Shown: positions 7,594-17,427 of the stretch, piece by piece | Numbering within the stretch: the first letter of the stretch is position 1 | How the letters are laid out: each line of letters begins with the position of its first letter | NCBI GenBank assembly: GCA_015488325.1 | Contig: WFOA01000023.1 | Location: forward strand, 1 to 35,090 | Length of the DNA stretch: 35,090 nucleotides | Origin: Acidimicrobiia bacterium | GTDB taxonomy: Bacteria; Actinomycetota; Acidimicrobiia; Spongiisociales; ZC4RG35 | Reading direction: 5' to 3' | Program-made: the position numbers and the translations under genes | Notes under the pieces: generated by a model | What the model saw: only the letters and a program-made list of their open reading frames with translations | What the model was told of the DNA's origin: nothing | The model's database searches: none

Positions 7594-9087
7594 ATGGCGC
7601 CTCCCGCCCCCTGGCAACGCCGGCTCGTCCGAATCGTCACGGTCGCTCAATGGATCGCGCTGGCGATCGGGATCATCGCCGCCGTGTTCTCCTCCAACGC
7701 ATCGGCCATCTCCCTGGTCGCCGCCGGAGTGGCCGGGGTGTACGTCACCGTCTCGACCGCCATCCCCCTCCGCTACCTTGCCCGCCGCTTCTTCCTCGAG
7801 ACGATCACCCTCGTCGGCGCCACCCTCACGATGACGGCGGTGACCCTCACCGGAGCCACCGAGAGCCCCTTCGTCCTGCTCTCCCTCACCCCGTCCATCA
7901 TGGCGACCGTCCTCGGCGGCCTCCGGGTCGGGATCGCCTCCGCCCTCCTCTCGGGGTCCCTGCTCATGGTGGTTTCCCTCGCCCAACAGCAGACGTCCAT
8001 CGCCGGGAGCCTCGGCTTCGCCGGGTTGTATCTCGTCGTCGCCGCCACCGTCGCCCAAGCCCAGCGGATCCTCCAGGACATGTCGAAGCGGACCGCCGAA
8101 CTGGAAGCCAGCTCCCTCGAGGCTCGTCGGCGTCTCGAAGATCTCGAAGCGGCCCACGGCCTGCTCACCCGCCTCGCCCAGACCGCCAGCAAGGACATCT
8201 CCGCCACCGTGATCGGCCGCACGGCGCTGGAGGAGCTCGAAAGCCGGTATCCCGGGTCGGCAGGCACCGCCACCATCGTCGGCGAGGAAGGCCCCGTCGT
8301 CGTCGCCGCCTACGGCGATCACCGAAGCGACCTCCATGCCACCCGCATCCCCCTCCGGGTCGGCGAACGGGAGGTCGGCGACGTCGTCCTCGCCACCCCC
8401 GAACCCCTCGACGATGCCGACCTGGACCGGATCGAGACCACTCTCCGGCCCGTCGCCCTCGCCTTCGCCAACGTCCTCCTGCTCCAGGACATCGCCCGCC
8501 GGGCCATCGAAGAAGAACGACTCCGTCTCGCCCGCGAGCTCCACGACGAGATCGGACCTTCCCTCGCCTCCCTCGGCCTCGCCCTCGACGTGGCGATGGT
8601 GCAGAACCCTGCCGAACCGGCCCTCAGCGAACATCTCCGCCAGCTCAGGGGCAGTGTGGGCCGCCTCGTCGAAGAGGTCCGCGCCACCGTCGCCGACCTC
8701 CGCACAGGACGCAGCGGCAGCCTCCGTGGCCACCTCGAGAGCCTGGCCGGGACGTTGGGGGATTCACCGAAGCTCATGATCGACCTCGACGAGCTCCGGC
8801 CCCCGCGGCCCTCCGTCGCCGACGAGGTCGCGGCGATCCTCGGCGAGGCGATCCGCAACGCCTACCGTCACTCGGGTGGGACCACCGTACGCGTCCACGG
8901 CTGGACCGACTACGACCGGGGACACGTCGTCGTCGAAGACGACGGCTCCGGCTTCACGCCGGAAGCCGTCCCCCCGGGCCACTTCGGCGTGATGGGCATG
9001 CGGGAACGGGCCGCGAAGGTCGGGCTGGCCCTCACCATCTCGTCCGGTGCCGAAGGGACACGCATCTCGATCGCGTGGGGTGAATGA
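7594..9087 (+). CDS. NarL-family sensor histidine kinase (membrane-bound)
   Basis: 497 residues. Residues 14-155 hold about five membrane helices. A coiled coil follows (about 160-190), then a GAF-like region (about 190-300). A HisKA_3 dimerisation domain carries the phospho-accepting His317 in RLARELHDEIGPSLASLGLA. The C-terminal ATPase domain has N-box EAIRNAYRHS and G-boxes EDDGSGF and GHFGVMGMRERA. Such kinases phosphorylate LuxR/NarL-type regulators, and one is encoded 1 nt downstream. The start at 7594 was chosen over the in-frame ATG at 7588 because it sits 7 nt after a -10 hexamer. Its position directly upstream of the flp genes suggests control of pilus expression (inference). Confidence 0.93.
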   Translation: MAPPAPWQRRLVRIVTVAQWIALAIGIIAAVFSSNASAISLVAAGVAGVYVTVSTAIPLRYLARRFFLETITLVGATLTMTAVTLTGATESPFVLLSLTPSIMATVLGGLRVGIASALLSGSLLMVVSLAQQQTSIAGSLGFAGLYLVVAATVAQAQRILQDMSKRTAELEASSLEARRRLEDLEAAHGLLTRLAQTASKDISATVIGRTALEELESRYPGSAGTATIVGEEGPVVVAAYGDHRSDLHATRIPLRVGEREVGDVVLATPEPLDDADLDRIETTLRPVALAFANVLLLQDIARRAIEEERLRLARELHDEIGPSLASLGLALDVAMVQNPAEPALSEHLRQLRGSVGRLVEEVRATVADLRTGRSGSLRGHLESLAGTLGDSPKLMIDLDELRPPRPSVADEVAAILGEAIRNAYRHSGGTTVRVHGWTDYDRGHVVVEDDGSGFTPEAVPPGHFGVMGMRERAAKVGLALTISSGAEGTRISIAWGE

Positions 9088-9088
9088 C

Positions 9089-9727
9089 ATGATCCGGGTC
9101 ATGATCGCCGACGACCATCAACTGTTCGCCGAAGGGCTCCGCGACGCCCTCGATTCCCAGCCGGACCTGCGGGTCGTCGGGGTCGCCGCCGACGGATCCG
9201 AGATGCTGACCGTCCTCGCCGCCCAGCCCGCCGACGTCGTGTTGGTGGACCTGGAGATGCCCGGCATGGACGGGATCGAGACCCTACGCGCCCTACCCCG
9301 AGGCCTCCCGGCGCTCGTCGTGTCCATGCACGTCAACGAAGACACCCGTACCGCCGCCCGGGCCGCCGGCGCCGCCGGGGTCTTCTCGAAGTCGGCGAGC
9401 CTGCACCGCCTCGCCGCCGCCATCCGGGCCCTCGCCGCCGGACGTGTCCTCATCGACCTCGGCGACGACGAGCTCGAGACGGTCCTCGTCGAGTACGAAC
9501 AACCCCAGCTCGACCCCGGGGCGGCCTCCCTCACCGAACGGGAGATCGAGATCCTCTCCCTCCTTGCCCAGGGGGTGTCCAGCACCGAAGAGCTCGCCGA
9601 ACGGCTCTACATCTCCCAGAAGACCGTGAAGAACCATCTCGCCTCGATCTTCCAGAAACTTTCGGTCTCCGACCGTACCCAAGCCGCCGTCGAGGCGATC
9701 CGTCTCGGTTTGGCACGCCGCCGCTGA
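9089..9727 (+). CDS. NarL/LuxR-family response regulator
   Basis: 212 residues. The receiver domain has acidic pair Asp8-Asp9 and phospho-acceptor Asp54 in VDLEMPGMDG, Ser79 in VVSMH and Lys101 in VFSKSAS. The C-terminal helix-turn-helix of the LuxR type covers about 147-208 (LTEREIEILSLLAQG, YISQKTVKNHLASIFQKL). It is the DNA-binding partner of the histidine kinase ending 1 nt upstream and is surely co-transcribed. Pilin gene flp1 starts 87 bp downstream on the same strand, so the pilins are the obvious candidate targets, though no binding site can be assigned from sequence alone. Confidence 0.95.
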   Translation: MIRVMIADDHQLFAEGLRDALDSQPDLRVVGVAADGSEMLTVLAAQPADVVLVDLEMPGMDGIETLRALPRGLPALVVSMHVNEDTRTAARAAGAAGVFSKSASLHRLAAAIRALAAGRVLIDLGDDELETVLVEYEQPQLDPGAASLTEREIEILSLLAQGVSSTEELAERLYISQKTVKNHLASIFQKLSVSDRTQAAVEAIRLGLARRR

Positions 9728-9776
9728 CCCGGGGAAATAGGTCATGCGGCCCATAGGGGAGCCCCACCACGTCCCC

Positions 9777-9782
9777 TAGCGT
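9777..9782 (+). promoter_or_regulatory. -10 element for the first Flp pilin
   Basis: TAGCGT lies 32 nt upstream of ATG 9815. Initiation near 9790 gives a leader of about 25 nt with a GGAG Shine-Dalgarno at 9806-9809. The hexamer sits within a CCCCT-N8-AGGGG inverted repeat (9773-9790). The same hexamer occurs before rpsA. Confidence 0.4.
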
Positions 9783-9814
9783 GTGAGGGGAAGTGTCCGC
9801 GCCATGGAGTCGAG

Positions 9815-10003
9815 ATGCGAAGGCTGTTCGGAACGATCGGAGCCTGGGTACGAGAGGATGAGCGGGGAGCGTCGATGGTCGAATACGCCCTCCTCGTCGT
9901 CCTGATCGCCATCATCGCCTTCGTGGCGGTTCAGCTCGCCGGCAACCAACTCTCCACGCTCTACAGCACGATCGCCGACAGCGTCACCAACGCGGCAGGC
10001 TGA
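9815..10003 (+). CDS. flp: Flp-family type IVb pilin 1
   Basis: 62 residues, typical Flp length. The short basic leader ends in a prepilin cleavage site, RG/ASMVEYA, with the conserved Glu at +5 and Tyr at +6 of the mature protein. A hydrophobic helix (ALLVVLIAIIAFVAVQLAG) and a short tail follow. Flp pilins are the major subunits of Tad pili; after cleavage by a TadV/CpaA peptidase they polymerise through the N-terminal helix. The Shine-Dalgarno GGAG lies 5 nt before the ATG. It is nearly identical to the second pilin through the cleavage site and helix. No prepilin peptidase gene lies in this window, so it must be encoded elsewhere. Confidence 0.93.
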   Translation: MRRLFGTIGAWVREDERGASMVEYALLVVLIAIIAFVAVQLAGNQLSTLYSTIADSVTNAAG

Positions 10004-10075
10004 CCGAACGAAACCCCGACCGGGGCGCCGCACCGGCGTCGCATCGGACCCCTGAGCCGCAGGGAGTCGGGGGAG

Positions 10076-10105
10076 GAGTCGAGGGCCGTGCCCGGCCCTC
10101 GACTC
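10076..10105 (+). terminator. strong hairpin after the first Flp pilin
   Basis: A perfect 13-bp stem (GAGTCGAGGGCCG / CGGCCCTCGACTC) with a TGCC loop, 73 bp after the flp1 stop. There is no U-tract, as is common for actinobacterial terminators. It probably ends or attenuates flp1 transcripts before flp2. Confidence 0.6.
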
Positions 10106-10171
10106 GCGTCCGAGCCCGTCGGCGTCTAGAGAATGGGTCTAGCGACCTATCGCCATCCGTCACCCCGCAGG

Positions 10172-10177
10172 TACCTT
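10172..10177 (+). promoter_or_regulatory. -10 element for the second Flp pilin
   Basis: TACCTT, 35 nt before ATG 10213, nearly the same distance as in flp1. Initiation near 10184 gives a leader of about 29 nt holding the AAGGAGG Shine-Dalgarno at 10202-10208. A direct repeat GTCTAG (10124-10129 and 10137-10142, 13-bp period) lies upstream and could be a regulator site (inference). Confidence 0.4.
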
Positions 10178-10212
10178 GTTGGGCGGCAAGTACGACGTTG
10201 CAAGGAGGTCCG

Positions 10213-10395
10213 ATGCTTGCTCTGTGGACGAAACTGATGGATTGGGCCCAGGACGAGGACAAGGGCGCCAGCATGGTCGAGTACGCCCTCCTCGTGGTCC
10301 TCATCGCCATCATCGCCCTCGTGGCGATCCGACTGGCCGGGAACCAGGTCTCCAACACCTTCAGCACCATCGCCAACAGCCTGTCGAACCCCTGA
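10213..10395 (+). CDS. flp: Flp-family type IVb pilin 2
   Basis: 60 residues. A leader with acidic WAQDEDKG precedes the cleavage site KG/ASMVEYA (Glu +5, Tyr +6). The hydrophobic helix ALLVVLIAIIALVAIRLAGN and a polar tail follow. The start is fixed by a textbook Shine-Dalgarno, AAGGAGG, 4 nt upstream of the ATG. It is a tandem duplicate of flp1, with its own promoter and hairpin, so the two may be expressed at different levels. The assembly genes lie on the opposite strand, beginning with cpaB about 8 kb away. Confidence 0.95.
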   Translation: MLALWTKLMDWAQDEDKGASMVEYALLVVLIAIIALVAIRLAGNQVSNTFSTIANSLSNP

Positions 10396-10434
10396 ACCAG
10401 GGATCGTAGGCCAGGCTCTCACGAGCCAGGCAGA

Positions 10435-10464
10435 AGAGAGGGTCCGCTCCGGCGGGCCCTCTCT
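10435..10464 (+). terminator. strong hairpin after the second Flp pilin
   Basis: AGAGAGGGTCCGC and GCGGGCCCTCTCT form a 13-bp stem with one G-U pair and a TCCG tetraloop, 39 bp after the flp2 stop. The 13-4-13 geometry is the same as after flp1. There is no clear U-tract. Confidence 0.65.
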
Positions 10465-10476
10465 GCTGTTCCGGTA

Positions 10477-10495
10477 CCGTCCGGGGACCGGACGG
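10477..10495. terminator. second hairpin in the convergent gap
   Basis: CCGTCCGG-GGA-CCGGACGG is a perfect 8-bp stem between flp2 and the minus-strand membrane gene ending at 10552. It could terminate the tad operon from the other direction. A further GC-rich stem (CCGGGG/CCCCGG) follows at about 10515. Confidence 0.45.
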
Positions 10496-10551
10496 CTTCC
10501 CCGCAGACGACCGACCGGGGCGGCCCCGGCCGGCTGATGCCGTCGACGACG

Positions 10552-11940
10552 TCAGGACGGCCGCATGATCACGAAGGTGTCGTCCCGGTAGACCTCGACC
10601 CACCCGGCCAGCCGGAGCGTCTCCAAGAGGGGGTCTCGTTCCCGCAACAGCACCTCGTCGATCCCGTAGCGTTCGAACACGTCCCGCCACACCGCCCGAC
10701 CTCCCCGGGCCTCGACGAATTCGGGGAGCTCGGTGTGGAACAACTCGGCACGGTCGTCGATGTAGACGAGACGGTCCGGCCACGCCGCGTAGATCAAGTA
10801 TCCGCCGGTTCCGTCGTCGTGGAAGAGGCGCTCACCCTGCAACCGGGTGGCGGCCTCCACCGGGAAGACCTCGTCGGAGAGGCCGCCTTCCAGGGGGACA
10901 AGGAAGGGCAACACCACCAGGATCGCGGCCGCGGCCACGTTGACCCGCGCCTGACGGCGGTCGAGCACCCGGGTCCGGAACTCCAGGCCGTCGAGGGAGC
11001 GAACCACGAAGGGTGTGAGGGCGATCCAGCCGGGGACGACCGACCGGTTCGACGACACGGCCAAAGCCAGGAACGGAACGATCACCCACAGGTCCCGGGC
11101 CTGGAGTCGCCCCCGTATCCCGGCGACGACGAGGCCGACGATGCCGAGGAACAGAGGCGCCATCGGGACGGAGATGAGGTTCGGCGGCGCCCATTCGGTG
11201 ATGTTCGACAGGGCCTCGCGTCCACCGGCGAACGCCGCCAACATCTGCCACACCCCCAACCCGTGGGCGGTCGACGAGACGACGACACCGATGAGCACGA
11301 ACTCCCGCCATCGGCTCCATTCGCCTCTGCGGATCGCCTGGAGGACCAGATAGCCGCCGCCGATGACGAAGCTCCCATGGATCGAAGCCCACGCCCAGAA
11401 CACCAGGGGGAGGGTCCATCGGAGACGACGGTCGTCGTCGGCGAGGACCACGAGGGCGAACAGGGCGTAGGAGAAGATCACCGGTCGCGGGTTGAGGAAC
11501 CCGGCGACGAGCACCGAACTGAAGACCATGAAGACGGCGAGGGGGAGCACCCGACGGAGGCGTCGGTAGGCGATCACGCCGAGGGCCACCAGGAACACCG
11601 CTCCGGTGGCCATCACCATCCACGGCACGAACCCGAGACCGAACCGGCTCTCCAACCAACCGTATCCCAGTTCGACCAGCCACGACTGGGTGCGCCAGGG
11701 ACGCCCCAGGGCGGTGAAGCTGAAGGGATCGGCCGTGAGCACCGAACCCCTGGCGATCTGCTCCGTCCCCGCCCGTACATGCCACAGGAACGAGTTGTCA
11801 CGGATCGGGGAGCGGGCCACGATCCCCACCACCACCCAGGGGGCCAGGACGACGAGATGCCACACCGAGAACCACGGGGCTGGCCGATGATCCTCCCCTC
11901 GGTCGGGTGGGACCGACGAAGCGGGGCCGGCGACCTCCAT
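10552..11940 (-). CDS. large polytopic membrane protein at the end of the tad operon (GT-C-like, unassigned)
   Basis: 462 residues. A proline-rich N-terminus precedes about ten or more membrane helices; the last 110 residues form a soluble domain. The first periplasmic-type loop has DNSFLWHVRAG, ADPFSFTALGRPW and QSWLVELGYGWL. This pattern (D-x-W/F-H-x2-G, D-x-FS, W-x4-WL-E) is one I associate with uncharacterised GT-C-type membrane proteins in Actinobacteria and Chloroflexi. The soluble tail includes GGYLIYAAWP and VYIDDRAELF. It starts 10 bp after tadC stops and so is the last gene of the tad operon. A role in glycosylating pili or surface material is plausible but only inferred from position. 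Confidence 0.75.
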   Translation of the reverse strand: MEVAGPASSVPPDRGEDHRPAPWFSVWHLVVLAPWVVVGIVARSPIRDNSFLWHVRAGTEQIARGSVLTADPFSFTALGRPWRTQSWLVELGYGWLESRFGLGFVPWMVMATGAVFLVALGVIAYRRLRRVLPLAVFMVFSSVLVAGFLNPRPVIFSYALFALVVLADDDRRLRWTLPLVFWAWASIHGSFVIGGGYLVLQAIRRGEWSRWREFVLIGVVVSSTAHGLGVWQMLAAFAGGREALSNITEWAPPNLISVPMAPLFLGIVGLVVAGIRGRLQARDLWVIVPFLALAVSSNRSVVPGWIALTPFVVRSLDGLEFRTRVLDRRQARVNVAAAAILVVLPFLVPLEGGLSDEVFPVEAATRLQGERLFHDDGTGGYLIYAAWPDRLVYIDDRAELFHTELPEFVEARGGRAVWRDVFERYGIDEVLLRERDPLLETLRLAGWVEVYRDDTFVIMRPS

Positions 11941-11950
11941 CGCCGGTCGC

Positions 11951-12868
11951 CTACAGGCCGCTGAAGGCGTCGGCGATCTGGATCGCCGCCGGTCCGAGCA
12001 GCACGACGAACAGCGCCGGGAAGATGCAGAACACCAACGGGAACACGATCTTCACCGGAGCGGCGAACGCCTTCTCCTGGGCCCGTTGACGGCGCTTCAC
12101 CCGCATCTCGTCGGCTTGGACCCGCAACACCCGGGCGATCGCCACGCCGAACGCCTCGGCTTGCAGCATGGCCAGGAGGAACGACCGCAGCTCGTCGAGG
12201 TCGGTGCGGTCCATGAGGTGTCGCATGGCGTCGCGTCGACTCACTCCCACGCGGGTCTCCTGCAGCATCCGGAAGAACTCTTCGGACAGAGGTCCCGGCA
12301 CCGTCGAGACGACCCGCGCCAACGCCGAGTCGAACCCGAGCCCGGCCTCCACCGAGATCACCAGCAGGTCCAAGACGTCGGGGAGGGCTCGGAGCATCGC
12401 CGACCGCCGCTCTTCGATCTTGCGCGCCAGCCAGGCGTCGGGGCCGAAGAACCCGAGGGCGACCATCAGCACCAGGGCGAGGACCTTCTGCTGCGCCTCC
12501 AGGCCCGGCGCCAGGAAGAACCAGCCCACGAGCATGATGGCGGCGAGGATGACCTTCATCACGACGAACGCGCTGGCGTCCACCCCTCCCGGGCTCCCCG
12601 CCAGTACGAGTTTCCGTTGGGTCTTGGACAGGTAACCGGCCGGGGTGAAGCGGCCCAGGAACCGACCGAATGCCAACACCACCGGCGCGATCGCTCGTTC
12701 GGTGAGGGGTTTGGCGAGGGTGTCCTCGCGGGTGGTGTTCTTGCCGTAGACGGCGAGCCGGTCGACGGCCGCCCGCTGCGCCCTGACCACGCCGTTGCCG
12801 ACCCAGATGACCAGGGCGCTCACCGCCACGAAAACGGCGGCCACCGGGAAGAGTTTTCCGTCCAGCAT
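11951..12868 (-). CDS. tadC: TadC, pilus platform protein (type II secretion F domain)
   Basis: 305 residues. An N-terminal membrane helix (FPVAAVFVAVSALVIWVGNG) is followed by a cytoplasmic linker and two further helices near 105-140. The T2SSF cytoplasmic domain contains LPDVLDLLVISVEAGLGFDS and GVSRRDAMRHLMDRTDLDEL. A final pair of helices ends the protein. TadC pairs with TadB to form the inner-membrane platform on which the TadA motor pushes Flp subunits outward. Only 2 bp separate its ATG (12868) from the tadB stop. Confidence 0.92.
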   Translation of the reverse strand: MLDGKLFPVAAVFVAVSALVIWVGNGVVRAQRAAVDRLAVYGKNTTREDTLAKPLTERAIAPVVLAFGRFLGRFTPAGYLSKTQRKLVLAGSPGGVDASAFVVMKVILAAIMLVGWFFLAPGLEAQQKVLALVLMVALGFFGPDAWLARKIEERRSAMLRALPDVLDLLVISVEAGLGFDSALARVVSTVPGPLSEEFFRMLQETRVGVSRRDAMRHLMDRTDLDELRSFLLAMLQAEAFGVAIARVLRVQADEMRVKRRQRAQEKAFAAPVKIVFPLVFCIFPALFVVLLGPAAIQIADAFSGL

Positions 12869-12870
12869 GA

Positions 12871-14819
12871 TCAGACCTCGATGTTCACGATCTTACGGAG
12901 CCACAGGATCCCGGCGGCCATCAACCCCAACCCGACCCCGATGGCGACCAGCCCGAAGGTGTTCTCGAGCAACGGCTGCAGGTAGGAGCGGTTGGTGACC
13001 CAGAGGAAGCCGGCCATGACGAAGGGGAGCGAACCGAGGACCCATGCAGAGATGCGTCCTTCGGCGGTGAGGGCCTTGATCTCGCCGCGGAGGCGGTTCC
13101 TGGCGAGCATCGTGTCGGCGACCGTCTGCAGCACCTCGGCGAGGTTCCCGCCGACCTCCCGCTGGATCTCGATGGCCATCACCGCCCATTCGAAATCCTC
13201 CGACTGGACCCGCTCGGAGATCCCGGCGAGAGCTTCGGTGACGGGTCGACCGAGACGGGCCTCCGCCAGGGCCCGTCCGAACTCACGGGCGGTCGGGTTC
13301 GGTGCCTCGGCCGCCACGGCCTCCACCGCCTGCAGCAGCGAGTAGCCGGCCCGTAGAGAGGTGGAGATGAGGGTGAGGGTGTCGGGGAGCTGGTCTTCGA
13401 AACGTTTCTTCTCCCGGCCACCCGCCCAGTTGATGAGGGCGAACATCGCCAGGATCATCAGCCCGAAGGCGACACCTCCGGCGATGAGGTTGACCGTGGC
13501 GACACCGACCAGCAGACCGACCACGGCGCTGATCCCGATGGCAGCCGCCACCGCCTCCCCGGCGGCGAGGGGGATGTTCCCCTGCTCGAGGGCGGAGTTG
13601 ATGCCGTGGAGCAGCCCTCTCCGTCGCACCTCCTCCTCGGCCCGCTGGGTGAACCGGCTGAGGAGGGGGATCCGCTGGAGCAGGGGTTTCTTCTCCTCCT
13701 GCACACTGGTCCGCCGCCCGTAGGCCGCCAGCCGTCGCGCAAAGGCGCCTTCGCCTTCTTCCCTGCCACCGCCCAACAGGATGTAGAGGAACAACGCCGT
13801 CGTGATGCCGATGGCCGCCGCCGCGCCGAGGACCAGCGTGTCTCGGTCGACGGGAAGCCTGGACTGCACCACCGACGGCTGCGCCATGGCGAAGGTGGTG
13901 GTCGTGGTCGGTCCCGCCGTCGTCGTCGTCACATACCCTTCGACCTGCACGACCTCGGCGTCCGCCAGTCCTCCCGCATAGCTCACCCCGAACTCCACCT
14001 CGGTCGGCCGGTTCTCGGTCGCCGAGAACCGGAGGACGAGGGTGTTGTCGAGCTCCCGCTGGATCTGGCCGTACAAGGTGGACAGCTCGCCAGGGTCGGG
14101 GGTCGACAGGAAGATCCCGTCCGAAGCCTCCACGATCTCCTGGAGCGGGGCCGGATCGAACTCGGGAGATTCCAGTCCGACCCCGAACGCCCGAACCTCG
14201 AGCTCCTGCAGGCTGGCGATCGCATCCTCCTTGGTGGCGGTGCTGGCCTGATCGGAACCGTCGGAGAGCACGATCATGTTCCGCCGCAACGCCGACGTCG
14301 ACCCCCGGTACAGCTCGGCGGCGCGGACGACGGCGTCGTAGAGCGCCGTCGAGTTGGCGGCCTCCAAGGCGTCGATCCGTTCGTTGAGGGTGGCGGCCGA
14401 CGTCGTGAAGGACGACACCACCGTCACCTCGTCGTTGAAGGTGACGAGGGCGACGAAGTCCTCGGGACGTTTCTCGGAGACGAAGGTCTTCGCCGCCGCC
14501 TTCGCCGCGTCGAGGGGTTCGCCCTGCATGCTGCCGGACACGTCGATGACCAGCACGACACCGACGGGAACCCGGGATGAACGGATCGGGGTGATCTCTA
14601 CGCCGTCGACCGGCACCCCGTTCTCGGTGACCACCAGCTCAGAAGGGTCGATCGGGGCGGTGAGGTTGCGAAACTCGACCACCATCGTCACCCGCCCACC
14701 CTCGGCGTAGCGGGTGGTGTTGACGTTGACGATCTCCACCTCGGGCACCGTCTGAGCCTGGGCGACCCCCGGGAAGAGGCCAACCAGCAGGGCGGCCAGG
14801 ACGAGACGTGTGAACCGTG

Positions 14820-14823
<4 letters not shown>
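12871..14823 (-). CDS. tadB: von Willebrand A domain fused to TadB (pilus platform protein)
   Basis: 650 residues, about twice the usual TadB length. Residues 1-24 are a signal peptide (VLAALLVGLFPGVAQAQ). Residues 87-265 are a von Willebrand factor A domain with a complete metal-ion site: DVSGS at 94-98, Thr159 and Asp188. A Thr-rich linker (299-310) leads to a membrane helix at 331-350. The TadB half has RRLAAYGRRTSVQ, two helices (420-465), the T2SSF domain (480-600: LPDTLTLISTSLRAGYSLLQ, REVGGNLAEVL) and two final helices. The sensor-like domain therefore faces outside while the platform faces the TadA motor. Its GTG start (14823) overlaps the tadA stop (GTGA). Confidence 0.93.
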
Positions 14824-16199
<1,376 letters not shown>

Positions 16200-16235
16200 G
16201 ACCGCTTCCCCTCTCTTACCTCGGGTGGTTCCCAC

Positions 16236-17414
16236 TCACTTTCGGCGCATCCTCGATCGCCCTGAAGTACTCTCTAGCGGCCGGCCGAGTACGACCTCGG
16301 CGACCTCCTCGAAACCCTTCGCCACCTTCGACTTGGGAGCCGACTCGACCACCGGGCGGCCTTCGTTCACCGAAGCCGCCACCGACCCGTCGGACGGGAT
16401 CCTCGCCTGGATCTCCGACTTGAGGGCCCCTTCGATCTCGCGGTCGTCGAGACGGGCTTTGGCGTTGGAGCGGTTGAGGACGAGCGACACCTTGTTGGTC
16501 GGGAACTTCAGGAGCCGGAGCGTCTCCAACGCCAGTTTGGCGTTCTTCACGGACGGGAGGTCCATGTCGACGACCATGAGGATCTGGTCGGAGGTCTCCA
16601 GGAGGGACAGGAGCAACTCGTCCATCATCGACGCCGTGTCGATGATGACGTAGTCGAACATGCTCCGGAGGACCTCGACGATCTGCAGGAGGCCGGCGGT
16701 AGTGATGTCGTCGGCGAACGCCGGCTCCAACGGAGCCGCCAGCACCTTCAGGCCGCTGGGATGGGGCGTCAGGAGCGAGTCGATGAGTTGTTGGTCGAGC
16801 CGATGCAACTCCGCGGCGGCGTTGACGACCGTGAACTTCGGTTCGAGCTGCAGCACCAGGCAGACGTCGCCGAACTGGAGGTCGGCGTCCACCAGACAGA
16901 CCTTCGTCCCGGGTTCGCGGGCGAGCAACACCCCGAGGTTGGTGGCGGTGACGGTCTTGCCGCTCCCGCCCTTCGCCGACATCACGGTGATGACCCGACC
17001 CCGATCGGATGCCCCTTCCGCCCGGGCCTCGGCGGCGCTGCGGAGCTTGAGCATGTCGCTCGAGAACTGGGTGATCGCCTGTTCGATCTTCTCCTCGGTG
17101 AGGGGTGCCTCGATCACATCGGACACGCCGGCGCGCATCGCCGCCCGCAGGAGGTTGGCGGTCACCGACTCTGCGACGATGAGGCTGATCAACGTCGGGT
17201 CTTGCAGACGGAGCTGTTTGACGCCGCCCAGGGCTTCTTCACGGGCGAAGCTCGGCCCGAGGATCACCATTCGGAGCTGTCCGCTCTCCATGGCGGCCAG
17301 GGCGTCGTTGATGGTCCGAGCGGTGGGCAGCCTCCCGTCGAAGAGACGCTTGGCCTGGTCGATGAATTCGTCGTTTTCGTCGACGACCAGCAAGTTGTTC
17401 TCGGTCAGCGACAC
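16236..17414 (-). CDS. tadZ: TadZ/CpaE, pilus localisation ATPase
   Basis: 392 residues. The first 115 form a degenerate receiver-like domain (LLVVDENDEFIDQAKRLFDG, RMVILGPSF, RAGVSDVIEAPL). A MinD/ParA-type ATPase follows, with deviant Walker A KGGSGKT (148-154), VCLVDADLQFGDV (172-184) and DYVIIDTASM. CpaE/TadZ proteins mark the site of Tad assembly, usually at a cell pole. The GTG start at 17414 follows an AAGGGA Shine-Dalgarno and lies 13 bp after the cpaB stop. A longer frame from 17462 would overlap cpaB by 35 bp and is less likely. Confidence 0.9.
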   Translation of the reverse strand: MSLTENNLLVVDENDEFIDQAKRLFDGRLPTARTINDALAAMESGQLRMVILGPSFAREEALGGVKQLRLQDPTLISLIVAESVTANLLRAAMRAGVSDVIEAPLTEEKIEQAITQFSSDMLKLRSAAEARAEGASDRGRVITVMSAKGGSGKTVTATNLGVLLAREPGTKVCLVDADLQFGDVCLVLQLEPKFTVVNAAAELHRLDQQLIDSLLTPHPSGLKVLAAPLEPAFADDITTAGLLQIVEVLRSMFDYVIIDTASMMDELLLSLLETSDQILMVVDMDLPSVKNAKLALETLRLLKFPTNKVSLVLNRSNAKARLDDREIEGALKSEIQARIPSDGSVAASVNEGRPVVESAPKSKVAKGFEEVAEVVLGRPLESTSGRSRMRRK

Positions 17415-17427
17415 CGCCCCGGTCCCT

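Noticed and set aside
10076-10142. CRISPR-like or tandem-repeat array between the pilin genes
   Set aside because: Only one hairpin and one short GTCTAG repeat are present; no regularly spaced repeat units were found.
10537-11964. 475-codon plus-strand frame opposite the GT-C-like gene
   Set aside because: Hydrophilic His/Asp/Gly/Pro/Arg repeats are typical of the complement of a membrane-protein gene. The minus-strand reading has clear helices.
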